From Pseudobdellovibrio sp031428275 (GTDB lineage Bacteria; Bdellovibrionota; Bdellovibrionia; Bdellovibrionales; Bdellovibrionaceae), in contig JANPPC010000001.1 of assembly GCA_031428275.1 (NCBI GenBank), positions 1 through 64,000 of the forward strand: DNA of 64,000 nucleotides, given 5' to 3'. This document shows positions 15,746-25,035 of this stretch, piece after piece. The notes under the pieces were generated by a model, which worked only from the letters and a program-made list of their open reading frames with translations, was not told the origin of the DNA and did not search any database. The position numbers and the translations under genes were made by a program. The stretch's first letter is position 1; each line of letters opens with the position of its first letter.

Positions 15746-16906
15746 ATGAATTCTGCTACATGCTTTGGTCTAGCAATTTGTATTTTGTCTACTTTAGGTT
15801 GTACAAAAAAAGAAGGTGAGGCCCCGTCTAGCGTATCGCCTACTTTGGTATTTACCACGGGCCAAGCGGCCTCATTTGTATTGGGTCAGCCTGATTTTAC
15901 CTCGAGCGCACTTGGAACAACGGCCTCGACATTTAGATATCCACTTAGCATTACAGTATCAGCTGCGGGCGTTGTTTATGTGGCTGATCAAAATAACAGT
16001 CGCGTACTTGGCTTCGCATCTGAGCCGGTTGCAAACGGAGTCGCGGCTACAACCGTGCTAGGCCAGTCATCTTTGACTGGAGGAGCAACAGGTACATCCT
16101 CGAGCGAGCTTTACAATGCGCACGGAGTAAGTTCACTAGGTACACAAGTTTTTATAGCTGACTGGGCCAATCACCGAGTAACTATTTATAATTCGCAGAC
16201 GACCGGAGCCGGGGCGGCCGTAGCCATTGGACAAGCTAGCACTGCTACCGGAACTGATCCAGGTGCAGGAGTCACGGCAACGACGATGCGTTTCCCTTAC
16301 GGGGTTTTTGCTGCCGCAGGCAAGCTCATCATCGCAGATTCAAATTATAATCGCGTTTCTTTATATAACTCGATCCCTTCTTCAAGCGGTGCGGCTGCAT
16401 CAGTGGTGCTAGGTCAGACAGATAAAACCAGCAGTGCTTCGGGCGTTTCGAAAATGAACGCACCACGTTCGGTTTGGACTGATGGAACTAAAATTTTAGT
16501 TGCTGATACTCAGAATCATCGCGTTTTAGGTTGGAATACTTGGCCTACAGTTGACGGAACAGTGCCCGATTTTATTCTAGGTCAAAGTAATTTGACGACA
16601 AATACGGCAAACAACGGCGGTGTGTCTGCAAGTTCGTTAGCAAATCCGGGGGCTGTTTTTTCGAATGGAACAGAAGTCTTCGTTTCAGATTCGGGTAACA
16701 ACCGCGTTTTGATCTGGAGCACTTGGCCTACTGCTAATAAGCAGGCGGCTAATTTAGTTTTAGGACAAGCTAACTTTACCACGGCTGGAAGCGGCCTAAC
16801 CGCGACAGCATTGAACAATCCGCGCGAAGGGCTTTTTTACCAGGCTCCACGTTTATACGTATCTGATACAGATAACAGCCGCGTTTTAGTTTATATTAAA
16901 CAGTAA
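15746..16906 (+). CDS. NHL-repeat lipoprotein, six-bladed propeller
   Basis: A 386-residue lipoprotein with lipobox LSTLGC (Cys19). The rest is six regular repeats of about 57 residues. Each starts near a VLGQ-type motif (FVLGQ, TVLGQ, AIGQ, VVLGQ, FILGQ, LVLGQ) and carries an NHL core of the VADxxNxRV type. The cores are VADQNNSRVLG, IADWANHRVTI, IADSNYNRVSL, VADTQNHRVLG, VSDSGNNRVLI and VSDTDNSRVLV. Six NHL units close a beta-propeller, so the protein is likely a surface or periplasmic binding scaffold. Ligand unknown. GAAGGAAG precedes the ATG; followed by a terminator. Confidence 0.9.
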   Translation: MNSATCFGLAICILSTLGCTKKEGEAPSSVSPTLVFTTGQAASFVLGQPDFTSSALGTTASTFRYPLSITVSAAGVVYVADQNNSRVLGFASEPVANGVAATTVLGQSSLTGGATGTSSSELYNAHGVSSLGTQVFIADWANHRVTIYNSQTTGAGAAVAIGQASTATGTDPGAGVTATTMRFPYGVFAAAGKLIIADSNYNRVSLYNSIPSSSGAAASVVLGQTDKTSSASGVSKMNAPRSVWTDGTKILVADTQNHRVLGWNTWPTVDGTVPDFILGQSNLTTNTANNGGVSASSLANPGAVFSNGTEVFVSDSGNNRVLIWSTWPTANKQAANLVLGQANFTTAGSGLTATALNNPREGLFYQAPRLYVSDTDNSRVLVYIKQ

Positions 16907-16940
16907 TTTTATTTCTTTTTAGGTTTTACCAATTCACTAC

Positions 16941-16974
16941 AAAGCTAAGCTTAGATATTCTCGGGCTTAGCTTT
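16941..16974. terminator. bidirectional terminator after the NHL gene
   Basis: AAAGCTAAGC and GCTTAGCTTT form a perfect 10-bp stem followed by T-rich sequence. It overlaps the 3' end of the convergent gene at 16951, so it can serve both. Confidence 0.7.
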
Positions 16975-17253
16975 TCTGTTTCTTAAGCCAGGTTTGGCAT
17001 TAATTTCAACGTAAACGCTATCATTTTTAGCGGCGAAAACTTCGTCAATTTTTTTACTAAAATCTTTAACGGTAATAACGACGGCAGAATCAGCGGTCGC
17101 GCCGCATTTGCAATCGAAATCCCAAAAATCGGCACCTTCGGGAAGATCTTTACGATGTTCGCGTGCGACGTACTTATTAATATCGTGTTTAATCATTTCA
17201 ACTTGGCGTTCAGGCTTATGATTGGTTCCAGTAAAGCTAAAATTCTTTTTCAT
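16951..17253 (-). CDS. DUF6172 family protein
   Basis: A 100-residue protein. It matches the small DUF6172 family by its opening KKNFSFTGTNHKPERQVEMI, KHDINKYVAREHRKDLPEG, the conserved FWDFDCKCGAT centre and the final YVEINAKPGLRNRK. Function is unknown. A frame extension gives an earlier ATG, but homology begins at the ATG at 17253. The two central cysteines (CKC) could bind a metal but are not a full zinc site. Confidence 0.72.
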   Translation of the reverse strand: MKKNFSFTGTNHKPERQVEMIKHDINKYVAREHRKDLPEGADFWDFDCKCGATADSAVVITVKDFSKKIDEVFAAKNDSVYVEINAKPGLRNRKAKPENI

Positions 17254-17326
17254 AGACGCTAGGTGTAGCTTAAATCTGTAAGAAAGCAAAATGCAAATTT
17301 ATGAATGACCGGACAGTATGTAATTA

Positions 17327-18040
17327 TTAAACGTAAATCATTTTGCGGGTCATTCCACCGTCTATAATTAAATTTTGCCCTGTAATAAAGCCAGCATTCT
17401 CGGACGTTAAAAAGAAGGTCATTTCGGCAATATCGCTGGGTTTGCCTACTCGGCCGACGGGGTGTTGCGCGTGATCTTCAGGTTTAATTTTTGCTTCGGG
17501 CCCAGCGATCCAACCCGGGCTGATGCAGTTCACGCGGATATGTGGTCCCCATGTTATGGCCAATGAATGCGTCAGCGCAACGATACCGCCCTTACTGGCT
17601 GAATATATTAGGGTATCAGGTTCGCTCATCAGGGCGCGAGTCGAGGCGATGTTTACCATCGAGCCTTTAGATTTTTTCAGCAACACGTAAGCTAATTTTG
17701 CTACAATAAATTGGCTCGTTAAATTGACGGCTAAGCCACGCTGCCAGTCTTTTAAAGTCACAGACTTGAAAGCTTTGAAAGTAAGCTCTGTATCCGCGGC
17801 ATTGTTGATAACTGCATCAAGCGAGGCCAGCGACGACAAAGCTTTTTTAATTGAAGACTGTTTCGCCATATCGCATTTTAGAAACTTGTAGTTTGGATCT
17901 TTTAATTTATTTGCGGCTTTATCTAGGCCGTAAACTTTGTAACCAGCGGCTAAATACCGACGACAAATTTCAGTTCCGATTAATCCGCTAGCTCCGGTGA
18001 CGACGACTTTTTTATCTATTTTTTTGATTGATGCTTTCAT
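17327..18040 (-). CDS. short-chain dehydrogenase/reductase (SDR)
   Basis: A classical SDR of about 237 residues. Seen: Rossmann TGASGLIGTEICRR, the NAG-type INNAADTEL, Ser in VNIASTRAL, catalytic YSASK, and the C-terminal ITGQNLIIDGGMTRKM. The cofactor site has LDKAANK after the second strand, suggesting NAD(H) over NADP(H). The homology start is the ATG at 18040; upstream codons could add 12 residues. Substrate is unknown, and it has no co-transcribed partner. Confidence 0.88.
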   Translation of the reverse strand: MKASIKKIDKKVVVTGASGLIGTEICRRYLAAGYKVYGLDKAANKLKDPNYKFLKCDMAKQSSIKKALSSLASLDAVINNAADTELTFKAFKSVTLKDWQRGLAVNLTSQFIVAKLAYVLLKKSKGSMVNIASTRALMSEPDTLIYSASKGGIVALTHSLAITWGPHIRVNCISPGWIAGPEAKIKPEDHAQHPVGRVGKPSDIAEMTFFLTSENAGFITGQNLIIDGGMTRKMIYV

Positions 18041-18234
18041 TTGAAACATACTTAACTGTCGAATAATTAATGGCAAGTGATGAAGCTAGAAAATATTTAA
18101 GTACACGCTGTCAAATGCAATGAATTGACTCATCAAATGGCTGGCCTTGCCTTCATCGTTGCGACATGGCAGAATCGTACTCAATTCTTAACAGGAATAT
18201 GAAGTAAATCCGATCTTATTAACAAGGAATTTTC

Positions 18235-18360
18235 ATGGAAAAAGAACCAAAAGCGCGTAATTTAGAAGAAGCCGTTAAAGAAATGTTACCATTTATTATT
18301 TACACCGCTGTTCCGATTATTATCACAATCAGTATCGCTTTTATTTTCGGTACGAAATAA
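18235..18360 (+). CDS. 41-residue single-span membrane protein
   Basis: A clear small gene: AAGGAA lies at good distance before the ATG, then a charged N-terminal part (EKEPKARNLEEAVKEM). One hydrophobic helix follows (PFIIYTAVPIIITISIAFIF) with a short positive tail GTK. The orientation should be N-in. A terminator follows directly. No family recognised; a regulatory or accessory subunit role is possible but unsupported. Confidence 0.6.
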   Translation: MEKEPKARNLEEAVKEMLPFIIYTAVPIIITISIAFIFGTK

Positions 18361-18375
18361 AGGTCTTTAGAAGTC

Positions 18376-18413
18376 ACCTGCCATTCGCTTTCTTATCGGG
18401 GTAGCAGGTTTTT
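18376..18413 (+). terminator. intrinsic terminator of the small membrane gene
   Basis: ACCTGC and GCAGGT pair across a 22-base loop and are followed by TTTTT, 15 bases after the stop codon. Confidence 0.65.
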
Positions 18414-18612
18414 ATAGTCAATACTTTTGTGGTCAAAGTATAGTTAATTATTATAGAAATAGCATTTGCAATAGATTTTCTAGATGTGCGCATCGCAGAA
18501 ATAAAAATACAGTTCTCAATTATCAAAAAGTTTGAAATATTAACTACATACAAAGTAGGGGCATCTATCTGTCGTTGATGGCTGTAATATTATTTTTAAA
18601 AAAGGAGTCTTC

Positions 18613-20823
18613 ATGTCTGAACCAAGAAGCGAAAGCGAAAATCCGGCAATTAAAGCGCCCAAAGCAAAAACGGCAAACCCACGAACCAATCGTGATTGGT
18701 GGCCAGAGCAGTTAGATTTAAATGTACTACATCAGCACAAGCGGAATACCAGCGGTAATCCCATGGAAAGTACTTACAAGTACGCTAATGAATTTAAAAA
18801 ATTAAATGTTGAAGAGTTAAAAAAAGATGTCGTGCAAGTTATGAAAACATCACAAGACTGGTGGCCGGCAGATTACGGTCACTACGGACCTTTATTTATT
18901 CGACTTTCTTGGCATGCTGCAGGAACTTATCGTATTGAGGACGGTCGCGGCGGTGCGGGTGACGGTGGTCAGCGTTATGCTCCGTTGAACAGCTGGCCTG
19001 ACAATGCAAACTTAGATAAAGCGCGTCGATTACTTTGGCCAATTAAAAAGAAATACGGTCGTAAAATTTCTTGGGCCGATCTTTTAGTTTTTGCTGGCAA
19101 CTGCGCACTTGATTCGATGGGTTTCAAAACGGCAGGCTTTGCATTCGGCAGAGAAGACGTATGGGAACCTGAAGAAATTTTCTGGGGTCCTGAAGACGCA
19201 TGGCTTGGAGACGAACGTTACAGCGGCGATCGCGATCTTTCGAATCCGTTAGGGGCTGTGCAGATGGGTTTGATCTACGTAAACCCAGAAGGGCCAAATG
19301 GTAAGCCAGATCCGGCAGCATCGGCACGTGATATTCGCGACACATTTGCCCGCATGGCAATGAATGATGAAGAGACTGTCGCGTTGATTGCCGGTGGTCA
19401 TACTTTCGGTAAAAATCACGGTGCTGCTTCCGGAGACAACGTTGGTAAAGAACCAGAAGGCTGTCCGTTTCATTCGCAAGGCTTAGGTTGGAAAAACAAA
19501 CACGGAACGGGTAAGGGCGCTGATACAATTACCAGCGGTCTTGAAGGTGCTTGGACCAGCAAGCCGACTCAGTGGAGTCATGAATATTTTGAAAACATGC
19601 ACAAACACGAATGGGAATTAACAAAAAGTCCAGCAGGTGCCCATCAATGGACTCCAAAAAATGGTGCAGCTAAAGATACGGTACCAGATGCTCACGATAA
19701 AACTAAAAAACATGCGCCGATGATGTTAACCACAGATTTGGCTTTAAAAGTGGATCCGGCTTACGCGAAAATTTCAAAGCGTTTTTTTGAAAACCCACAA
19801 GAGTTCGCGGACACATTTGCTAAGGCATGGTTTAAACTTCTTCACCGTGATATGGGACCAACCTCAAGATATTGGGGTCCATGGGTTCCACAGCCACAAT
19901 TGTGGCAAGATCCAGTTCCGAAAGCAGATTATAAAACAATCGACGAATCCGACATTAAATTATTGAAAGAAAAAATTCTTTCTTCGGGCTTAAGTATTTC
20001 TAGACTTGTTGCAACGGCCTGGGCCGCAGCAGCTTCTTTCCGCGGTACAGATATGCGCGGCGGTGCAAACGGTGGTCGTTTACGTTTAGCTCCACAAAAA
20101 GATTGGGAAGTAAATGAGCCCACTGAATTATCAAAAGCGTTACAAGCGCTTGAAAAAATACAGGCTGATTTTAATAAGTCAGCAAGCGGTGGCAAACAAG
20201 TTTCAATGGCTGATTTAATTGTTCTTGGTGGAACGGCTGCAGTTGAAAGTGCGGCTAAAAAAGCAGGTCACGATGTGAAAGTTCAATTCACGCCAGGACG
20301 TACCGATGCGACCCAAGAGCAAACAGATGTGCATTCTTTTGAAGTGCTTGAACCCAAAGGTGATGGCTTCCGAAATTACGTGAGTAATCGTACAAAATTA
20401 CCAGCAGCGACATTATTGTTAGACCGCGCGAATTTATTAAAATTAACGGCTCCGGAAATGACGGTGCTTATTGGTGGAATGCGCGCACTTGATGTAAATT
20501 TTCAGCATAAGCAACACGGCGTTTTTACAAAGCAGCCGGGCGTATTAACAAATGATTTTTTCACAAATCTACTAGACATGGATACTGAATGGTCACCGTC
20601 TTCGACAAAAGGTCTTTACGAAGGTAAAGACCGGGTATCAGGTAAAGCTAAGCCAGTGACGGCGACCGAAGTTGATTTAGTATTTGGCTCCCACTCACAA
20701 CTTCGTGCGTTGGCCGAAGTTTACGCTAGTGATGATGCACAAGAAAAATTTGTAAGAGACTTCGCTGCGGCTTGGTCTAAGGTCATGAATTTAGATCGTT
20801 TTGATGTAGTTGCACCGAACTAA
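18613..20823 (+). CDS. katG: catalase-peroxidase
   Basis: KatG removes hydrogen peroxide in the cytoplasm using haem b. The 736-residue length is normal for the two-domain enzyme. Distal residues Arg97, Trp100 and His101 are in IRLSWHAAGTYR. The covalent adduct residues Trp100-Tyr222-Met248 keep the exact spacing of M. tuberculosis KatG (Trp107-Tyr229-Met255). The proximal His263 is in GGHTFGK. The C-terminal haem-less domain is complete (GTDMRGGANGGRLRLAPQ). AAAAAGGAG precedes the ATG. Monocistronic with its own terminator; an OxyR- or PerR-type site could not be recognised by eye. Confidence 0.97.
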   Translation: MSEPRSESENPAIKAPKAKTANPRTNRDWWPEQLDLNVLHQHKRNTSGNPMESTYKYANEFKKLNVEELKKDVVQVMKTSQDWWPADYGHYGPLFIRLSWHAAGTYRIEDGRGGAGDGGQRYAPLNSWPDNANLDKARRLLWPIKKKYGRKISWADLLVFAGNCALDSMGFKTAGFAFGREDVWEPEEIFWGPEDAWLGDERYSGDRDLSNPLGAVQMGLIYVNPEGPNGKPDPAASARDIRDTFARMAMNDEETVALIAGGHTFGKNHGAASGDNVGKEPEGCPFHSQGLGWKNKHGTGKGADTITSGLEGAWTSKPTQWSHEYFENMHKHEWELTKSPAGAHQWTPKNGAAKDTVPDAHDKTKKHAPMMLTTDLALKVDPAYAKISKRFFENPQEFADTFAKAWFKLLHRDMGPTSRYWGPWVPQPQLWQDPVPKADYKTIDESDIKLLKEKILSSGLSISRLVATAWAAAASFRGTDMRGGANGGRLRLAPQKDWEVNEPTELSKALQALEKIQADFNKSASGGKQVSMADLIVLGGTAAVESAAKKAGHDVKVQFTPGRTDATQEQTDVHSFEVLEPKGDGFRNYVSNRTKLPAATLLLDRANLLKLTAPEMTVLIGGMRALDVNFQHKQHGVFTKQPGVLTNDFFTNLLDMDTEWSPSSTKGLYEGKDRVSGKAKPVTATEVDLVFGSHSQLRALAEVYASDDAQEKFVRDFAAAWSKVMNLDRFDVVAPN

Positions 20824-20830
20824 GTTTAAA

Positions 20831-20865
20831 ATAATCCAGCCATGCAAAACGCGTGGCTGGATTAT
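20831..20865. terminator. terminator of katG
   Basis: ATAATCCAGCCA and TGGCTGGATTAT form a perfect 12-bp stem between katG and the convergent gloA. It has only AT-rich flanks rather than a long T-run. Confidence 0.75.
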
Positions 20866-20934
20866 ATATCGAGGTAATTATCGGGTGATCTAAACTTCGA
20901 AGTAAAGTAGCTAAGCCATTAAAGTAGCGACAAA

Positions 20935-21321
20935 TCACCCGCGCTGGATAAGTTCGATTTTGTAGCCGTTCGGGTCTTCGACGAAAGCGATTAAAGTTTT
21001 CCCGTGTTTCATTGGGCCAGGCTCGCGCGTAATTTTGGCTCCGTTGGTTTTTAACTCTTCACAGAATTTGTAAATATCTTCAGTTAACAAAGCGATGTGG
21101 CCGTAGGCATTTCCCATCGTGTAGCTGTCGGTTTCCCAGTTATGGGTCAGTTCGATCGAGCCACCTTGGTCTTTATCGTGTCCGAACCCCACGAAAGCTA
21201 ACGTAAATTTTCCCTCGGGATAGTCTTCGCGCGATTGTAAACGCATACCTAAAATTTTGGTGTAGAATTGTAAAGACTCTTCTAAATTATTTACTCTGAG
21301 CATTGTGTGTAGAATTCGCAT
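20935..21321 (-). CDS. gloA: lactoylglutathione lyase (glyoxalase I)
   Basis: GloA converts the hemithioacetal of methylglyoxal and glutathione to S-lactoylglutathione. The 128-residue length is typical of the short Ni-type enzyme. Metal ligands are His5, Glu57, His75 and Glu123, matching E. coli His5/Glu56/His74/Glu122 with one inserted residue. MLRVNNLEESLQFYTKILGM, YGHIALLTEDIY and FVEDPNGYKIELIQ are family motifs. It follows a flavodoxin-like reductase gene by seven bases and is probably co-transcribed with it. Confidence 0.95.
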   Translation of the reverse strand: MRILHTMLRVNNLEESLQFYTKILGMRLQSREDYPEGKFTLAFVGFGHDKDQGGSIELTHNWETDSYTMGNAYGHIALLTEDIYKFCEELKTNGAKITREPGPMKHGKTLIAFVEDPNGYKIELIQRG

Positions 21322-21328
21322 ATTAACC

Positions 21329-22426
21329 TTATTTTGGGCTAGGATTTTTTAGATTTAAACTATCCGGCATTTTAAAATTATTTTTTCTTAGAACTTTAAC
21401 CGAGTGTACAAGCGAATGGGCCGCATTCAAGGCTTTTATCTGAAAGGCTTTGTCTTTATCTAAAGCGTCGTGGCTGGTCGCGTAAGGTTCCCAGTAGCCG
21501 ATGTAACCATCCAGTAAGGCTTGCGACGACGAAGAATTTAATTCTAAATCGTGCAGCCAATCAGTTAAATTTCTTCTAACTGATTCGGCGCCAACAGTAT
21601 CGCCGTGAACTACGATTGAAAAGCAGCGGCCCTTTAAATGTTTGGGGTAATCCCAACCAGCCAGCTCAATTTTTTTTGCTAAAATTGCATTCTTGCCTTG
21701 AGTTAAAGTTGGGTCAGGGCTACCGCCATCAGCGCATACCAGGCGATCCATCATTAGCTTTAAGGTACTAGGGGCTTGATACCAATGAACAGGTGTTACA
21801 ATTAATACTCCGTGCGCCAGAACCCAGCGCTCGTAAATTTCAGCCATCCAATCATTAGTTTGTCCTAAAGAATTATTTGGATAACAACTGCAGGGCCAAT
21901 GACAAAGTGGCATAGCCGTTGATACGCACGCTTTGCACGGGTAAATATTTTTACCGAATTCGGCTGTTAATAAACTTAAGTCTAAATAGTCGACTTCAAA
22001 TTTAGCATCCGTGAAAACTTTCTTCATCTTCTGGGTTAGTAGAAAAGATTTTGAAACCTCGCCCGGGCAGGTATGTTCATTTCGCGGAGACGCATTAATT
22101 AATAGAATTCGAGACTTAGACTTTTTTGACTTGAACTTTTTTTGTGCGATCTTCAATTTGTCGCTGGTTTCGCGCCATTGATCTGAAAGCTGGTACTTGG
22201 CATCGGCAAAGCCGGGCCCCGCGGCAGAAGTCAGCGGCGCTTTGCGATGATCACTGTAGTTTTGCCAAGCTACTTCAATGACTTTATCTAAAGAATCTTT
22301 GATTTCATTAAAGTTTGGATCGAAAAAACGCTTAGCGAATTCGGCTTTAAAATCTTTCTGATTTAATTTAGTCGATGCTTGGCCACTTCTTAATTTAGGT
22401 GCGTGAATATTTTTTAAATTCTTCAT
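21329..22426 (-). CDS. NADPH-dependent FMN-reductase-like protein with extensions
   Basis: A 365-residue protein whose central part (about residues 105-250) is flavodoxin-like. It has RILLINASPRNEHTCPGEVSK at the FMN phosphate site, FEVDYLDLS, YPCKACVS and GVLIVTPVHWYQAPSTLKLMMDR. An N-terminal stretch of about 100 residues and a C-terminal one of about 110 are extra compared with simple NAD(P)H-dependent oxidoreductases. Several cysteines (CKACVS, CHWPCSCY) could be redox or metal-binding. Operon with gloA downstream and the DUF2959 gene upstream (5-base gap). Substrate unknown. Confidence 0.78.
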   Translation of the reverse strand: MKNLKNIHAPKLRSGQASTKLNQKDFKAEFAKRFFDPNFNEIKDSLDKVIEVAWQNYSDHRKAPLTSAAGPGFADAKYQLSDQWRETSDKLKIAQKKFKSKKSKSRILLINASPRNEHTCPGEVSKSFLLTQKMKKVFTDAKFEVDYLDLSLLTAEFGKNIYPCKACVSTAMPLCHWPCSCYPNNSLGQTNDWMAEIYERWVLAHGVLIVTPVHWYQAPSTLKLMMDRLVCADGGSPDPTLTQGKNAILAKKIELAGWDYPKHLKGRCFSIVVHGDTVGAESVRRNLTDWLHDLELNSSSSQALLDGYIGYWEPYATSHDALDKDKAFQIKALNAAHSLVHSVKVLRKNNFKMPDSLNLKNPSPK

Positions 22427-22431
22427 ATAAC

Positions 22432-23121
22432 CTACGGCATTTCTTTGATAAAAAGTTCAGCTGATTCAACTGACTTATTCATATCACGGATTAGATTTTC
22501 GATATCGCCTTGAATGCGCGTAGTTTCGCCTTTTAACGAAGTAATCGCCTTCGCATTCAGATTATGTTTTAGGTAAAGTACATTATCATTCAATTTACGT
22601 AAAACCGGATCAAGCTGACTTTCAGAAGCCTTAAGTTTGTCGTGCAATTCGGCATATTTCTTCTTGGTATCTACTAATTGCTCGCGACTTTTTTTCTTTA
22701 AAGACGCCGTTTCGATTTGATCGATTTCTTTGTCCCACTCTTTAAAAAGATCGGCAGCAACAAATTCAACTTTACGAATACTTTTATGTACCGCTTCGGC
22801 TTGGTAAAACGCGCGATCGTAAGCAGACTTTAACGAGTTGTACTTTTTTTCAAGTGCCCCGCCTTCAAAGCCGTAAACTTTTTTAAGTTGTTGAAGTGCA
22901 TCTTGAAATTTATCGCCGGCTTCTTTTTGTTCGTCGCGGGCGTCATTAACGCGGGTTTTAAGTAGGTCGCGCTTCTGAATGCCGACCATTTCGTAAGCAG
23001 AATACTCAACATGACGAACCGCTTTAGTGATCGGGTTTTGGCAACTTGTAAAAAAAAGAATGGTGAACACATTAATTAAACTTATTGTTTTTATATGGAT
23101 CGATTCATTTGCTTGTTTCAA
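22432..23121 (-). CDS. DUF2959 family lipoprotein
   Basis: A 229-residue protein with an N-terminal signal and lipobox-like FFTSC (Cys27). A long alpha-helical body follows: YEMVGIQKRDLLKTRVNDAR, EAGDKFQDALQQLKKVYGFEGG, a coiled-coil middle, and IQGDIENLIRDMNKSV. This is the DUF2959 pattern of outer-membrane-anchored coiled-coil proteins of unknown function. The start is a TTG at 23121 with AAAGGAA seven bases before it. It is first in the unit with the FMN reductase and gloA. Confidence 0.82.
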   Translation of the reverse strand: MKQANESIHIKTISLINVFTILFFTSCQNPITKAVRHVEYSAYEMVGIQKRDLLKTRVNDARDEQKEAGDKFQDALQQLKKVYGFEGGALEKKYNSLKSAYDRAFYQAEAVHKSIRKVEFVAADLFKEWDKEIDQIETASLKKKSREQLVDTKKKYAELHDKLKASESQLDPVLRKLNDNVLYLKHNLNAKAITSLKGETTRIQGDIENLIRDMNKSVESAELFIKEMP

Positions 23122-23174
23122 GGTTGTTCCTTTAATTCGTCTTTGTAATGTCGTTTACTAAATTATAGAGGCAG

Positions 23175-24911
23175 TTAAAGCTCTTCCGCAAAAACTTTCT
23201 CTGTAATGCGCCAAAACTTATCTTGTTTTCGGGCGATCACAAACGAAGGCAAGCGAAAAAGACGTTGGTATTTGATAACTTCTTGCGGTGTCGTGAAATC
23301 GACCGCTAATTCTGGGCGTTTTAAGTGTGATCGTAGAAAGTTAATATTAAATTTTTTAATAGACGACGGATTATTAAAAAAATGCGCTTCGCTGACGTAT
23401 TCGGCATTAAAATCGTAGTACCGAATTTCGAGGTAAGGATTCGCATTCTTATCTTTACGCTCTTCAAATGTGATTCGGTCGGGAGTAAGCACGTGTGAAT
23501 TTTTTGAAAGCTTTGCTTGCTTTAACTTGGCATCGGCATCAATGAGCTCAGCTTTGCATTTTTCACAGGCTCGAGCGGTAATATCGTTTTCAGAACCGCA
23601 GACGTGACAAAGCTTTAGCCGAAAGCGATATCCGCACGGAACAATCACCATCGTGACCGGATCCTGAGTTGCCCCCTTACATTTACGACCGAAGTGCTCG
23701 ATCATATTTCCATCGTCGTCGGCGCGGCCCCAGAAATCATTTTCAAAATCGCATTTTGGACAGGTAACTTTAACGGGCACTGTATCTTTAGCGGGGCGCT
23801 TATCGCCGATTTCAGGAGCATAGATATCGTGCTTCATTCCTGTGTAATCAAGAATAAAACAATCATTTTTGTCTTCGGATAATCGAAGACCGCGCCCTAC
23901 GATTTGCTGATACAAACTATTTGATTCGGTAGGGCGTAAAATTGCAATTATGTCCACATGGGGCGCATCGAAGCCGGTTGTTAATACTGACACGTTAACC
24001 AGATACTTAAATTTGCGATGTTTGAATTGATTTACGATTTTGTTACGTTCGGCCATTTCGGTATCGCCCAAAACCAGGCGGGCATCATCTGCTGGAAGGT
24101 AGCTTAAAATCTCTTCTGCATGGCGAACCGAGCTGCTAAAGATCATCACACCACGGCGATCAAATCGGTTGGTTATATCGATAATATTTTTAATAATAAA
24201 CGGAGTCAGCCGTTGCTGGCTTTTTAAAATCTCTTCCACTTCGGAAGCCGTGAATTTTCCGTCGCCCTCTGAAAGTTCTGAAAAGTCGTAACAAGTCACC
24301 GGAATATCAACTTTAACCGGAATGGTTAAATAACCATTTTTAATCATGTAAGAAAGTGGTAAATCGTAAACGCATTGTTTGAAAAACCTTTGCTTGTCGG
24401 TTTTCATCTCGCCAGTTTGTGAATATTCGTAAATCCAGCCTAAACCTAATCGGTAAGGAGTTGCGGTTAGACCTAGAATAAATAAATTCGGGTTACGCTC
24501 GCGTAATTTACGAATGACGTCTTGATACTGAGTTGTGCCTTCTTCGGCCACACGGTGACATTCGTCGATGACTAGTAAACTAAAGTTGTTGAAAAAATCG
24601 TCAGTTGCGCGCGCGACTGATTGCACGCTACCGAAAATTGTTTTTTCGTCTCGGTCTTTGCGACCTAAGCTAGCTGAGAATATGCCGGCTTCAAGACCGT
24701 AGCTTTTATATTTTTCATGGTTTTGTTCAACAAGCTCTTTGACATGGGCTAATACCAGTACACGTCCGCGAGCTATTCGTGCAAGTTCAGCGATGACTAA
24801 GCTTTTGCCCGCGCCCGTCGGCAGAACGATCATCGCGGGCTCATTCTTTTTTTGAAAGTACTTGACGGTATTGCTGACCGCTTGCACTTGATAATCGCGA
24901 AGTTTGTACAT
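23175..24911 (-). CDS. radD: RadD-like superfamily II DNA helicase
   Basis: The 578-residue SF2 ATPase matches RadD in length and layout. Seen: Q-motif RDYQVQAV, Walker A LPTGAGKS (30-37), DECH (116-119), TATP (149-152), helicase domain 2 with TTGFDAPHVD and QIVGRGLRL, then a zinc-finger region with CPKC...C and CHVC...CEKC (about residues 385-455). RadD acts with RecA in recombinational repair and single-strand gap processing. An unusual C-terminal tail of about 100 residues follows the zinc fingers. Transcribed alone. Confidence 0.85.
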   Translation of the reverse strand: MYKLRDYQVQAVSNTVKYFQKKNEPAMIVLPTGAGKSLVIAELARIARGRVLVLAHVKELVEQNHEKYKSYGLEAGIFSASLGRKDRDEKTIFGSVQSVARATDDFFNNFSLLVIDECHRVAEEGTTQYQDVIRKLRERNPNLFILGLTATPYRLGLGWIYEYSQTGEMKTDKQRFFKQCVYDLPLSYMIKNGYLTIPVKVDIPVTCYDFSELSEGDGKFTASEVEEILKSQQRLTPFIIKNIIDITNRFDRRGVMIFSSSVRHAEEILSYLPADDARLVLGDTEMAERNKIVNQFKHRKFKYLVNVSVLTTGFDAPHVDIIAILRPTESNSLYQQIVGRGLRLSEDKNDCFILDYTGMKHDIYAPEIGDKRPAKDTVPVKVTCPKCDFENDFWGRADDDGNMIEHFGRKCKGATQDPVTMVIVPCGYRFRLKLCHVCGSENDITARACEKCKAELIDADAKLKQAKLSKNSHVLTPDRITFEERKDKNANPYLEIRYYDFNAEYVSEAHFFNNPSSIKKFNINFLRSHLKRPELAVDFTTPQEVIKYQRLFRLPSFVIARKQDKFWRITEKVFAEEL

Positions 24912-24980
24912 TGGCCTATACTATATTTTATAACAAATTTTTGCACACAAAATAATATCAGCAAAATAGTGCATGAGATT

Positions 24981-25007
24981 AAAAAAAGGCCTCGTTTTCA
25001 CGAGACC
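24981..25007 (-). terminator. terminator of the cysteine-rich secreted gene
   Basis: On the minus strand GGTCTCG-TGAAAA-CGAGGCC forms a 7-bp stem (one G-U pair) followed by seven Ts, shortly after the stop at 25036. Confidence 0.85.
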
Positions 25008-25035
25008 CGTTTACAAGCCGGCACTCCAGTAAATA

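Noticed and set aside
19124..19528. Long open frames antisense to katG
   Set aside because: They lie wholly within a complete, strongly conserved katG and have no family resemblance.
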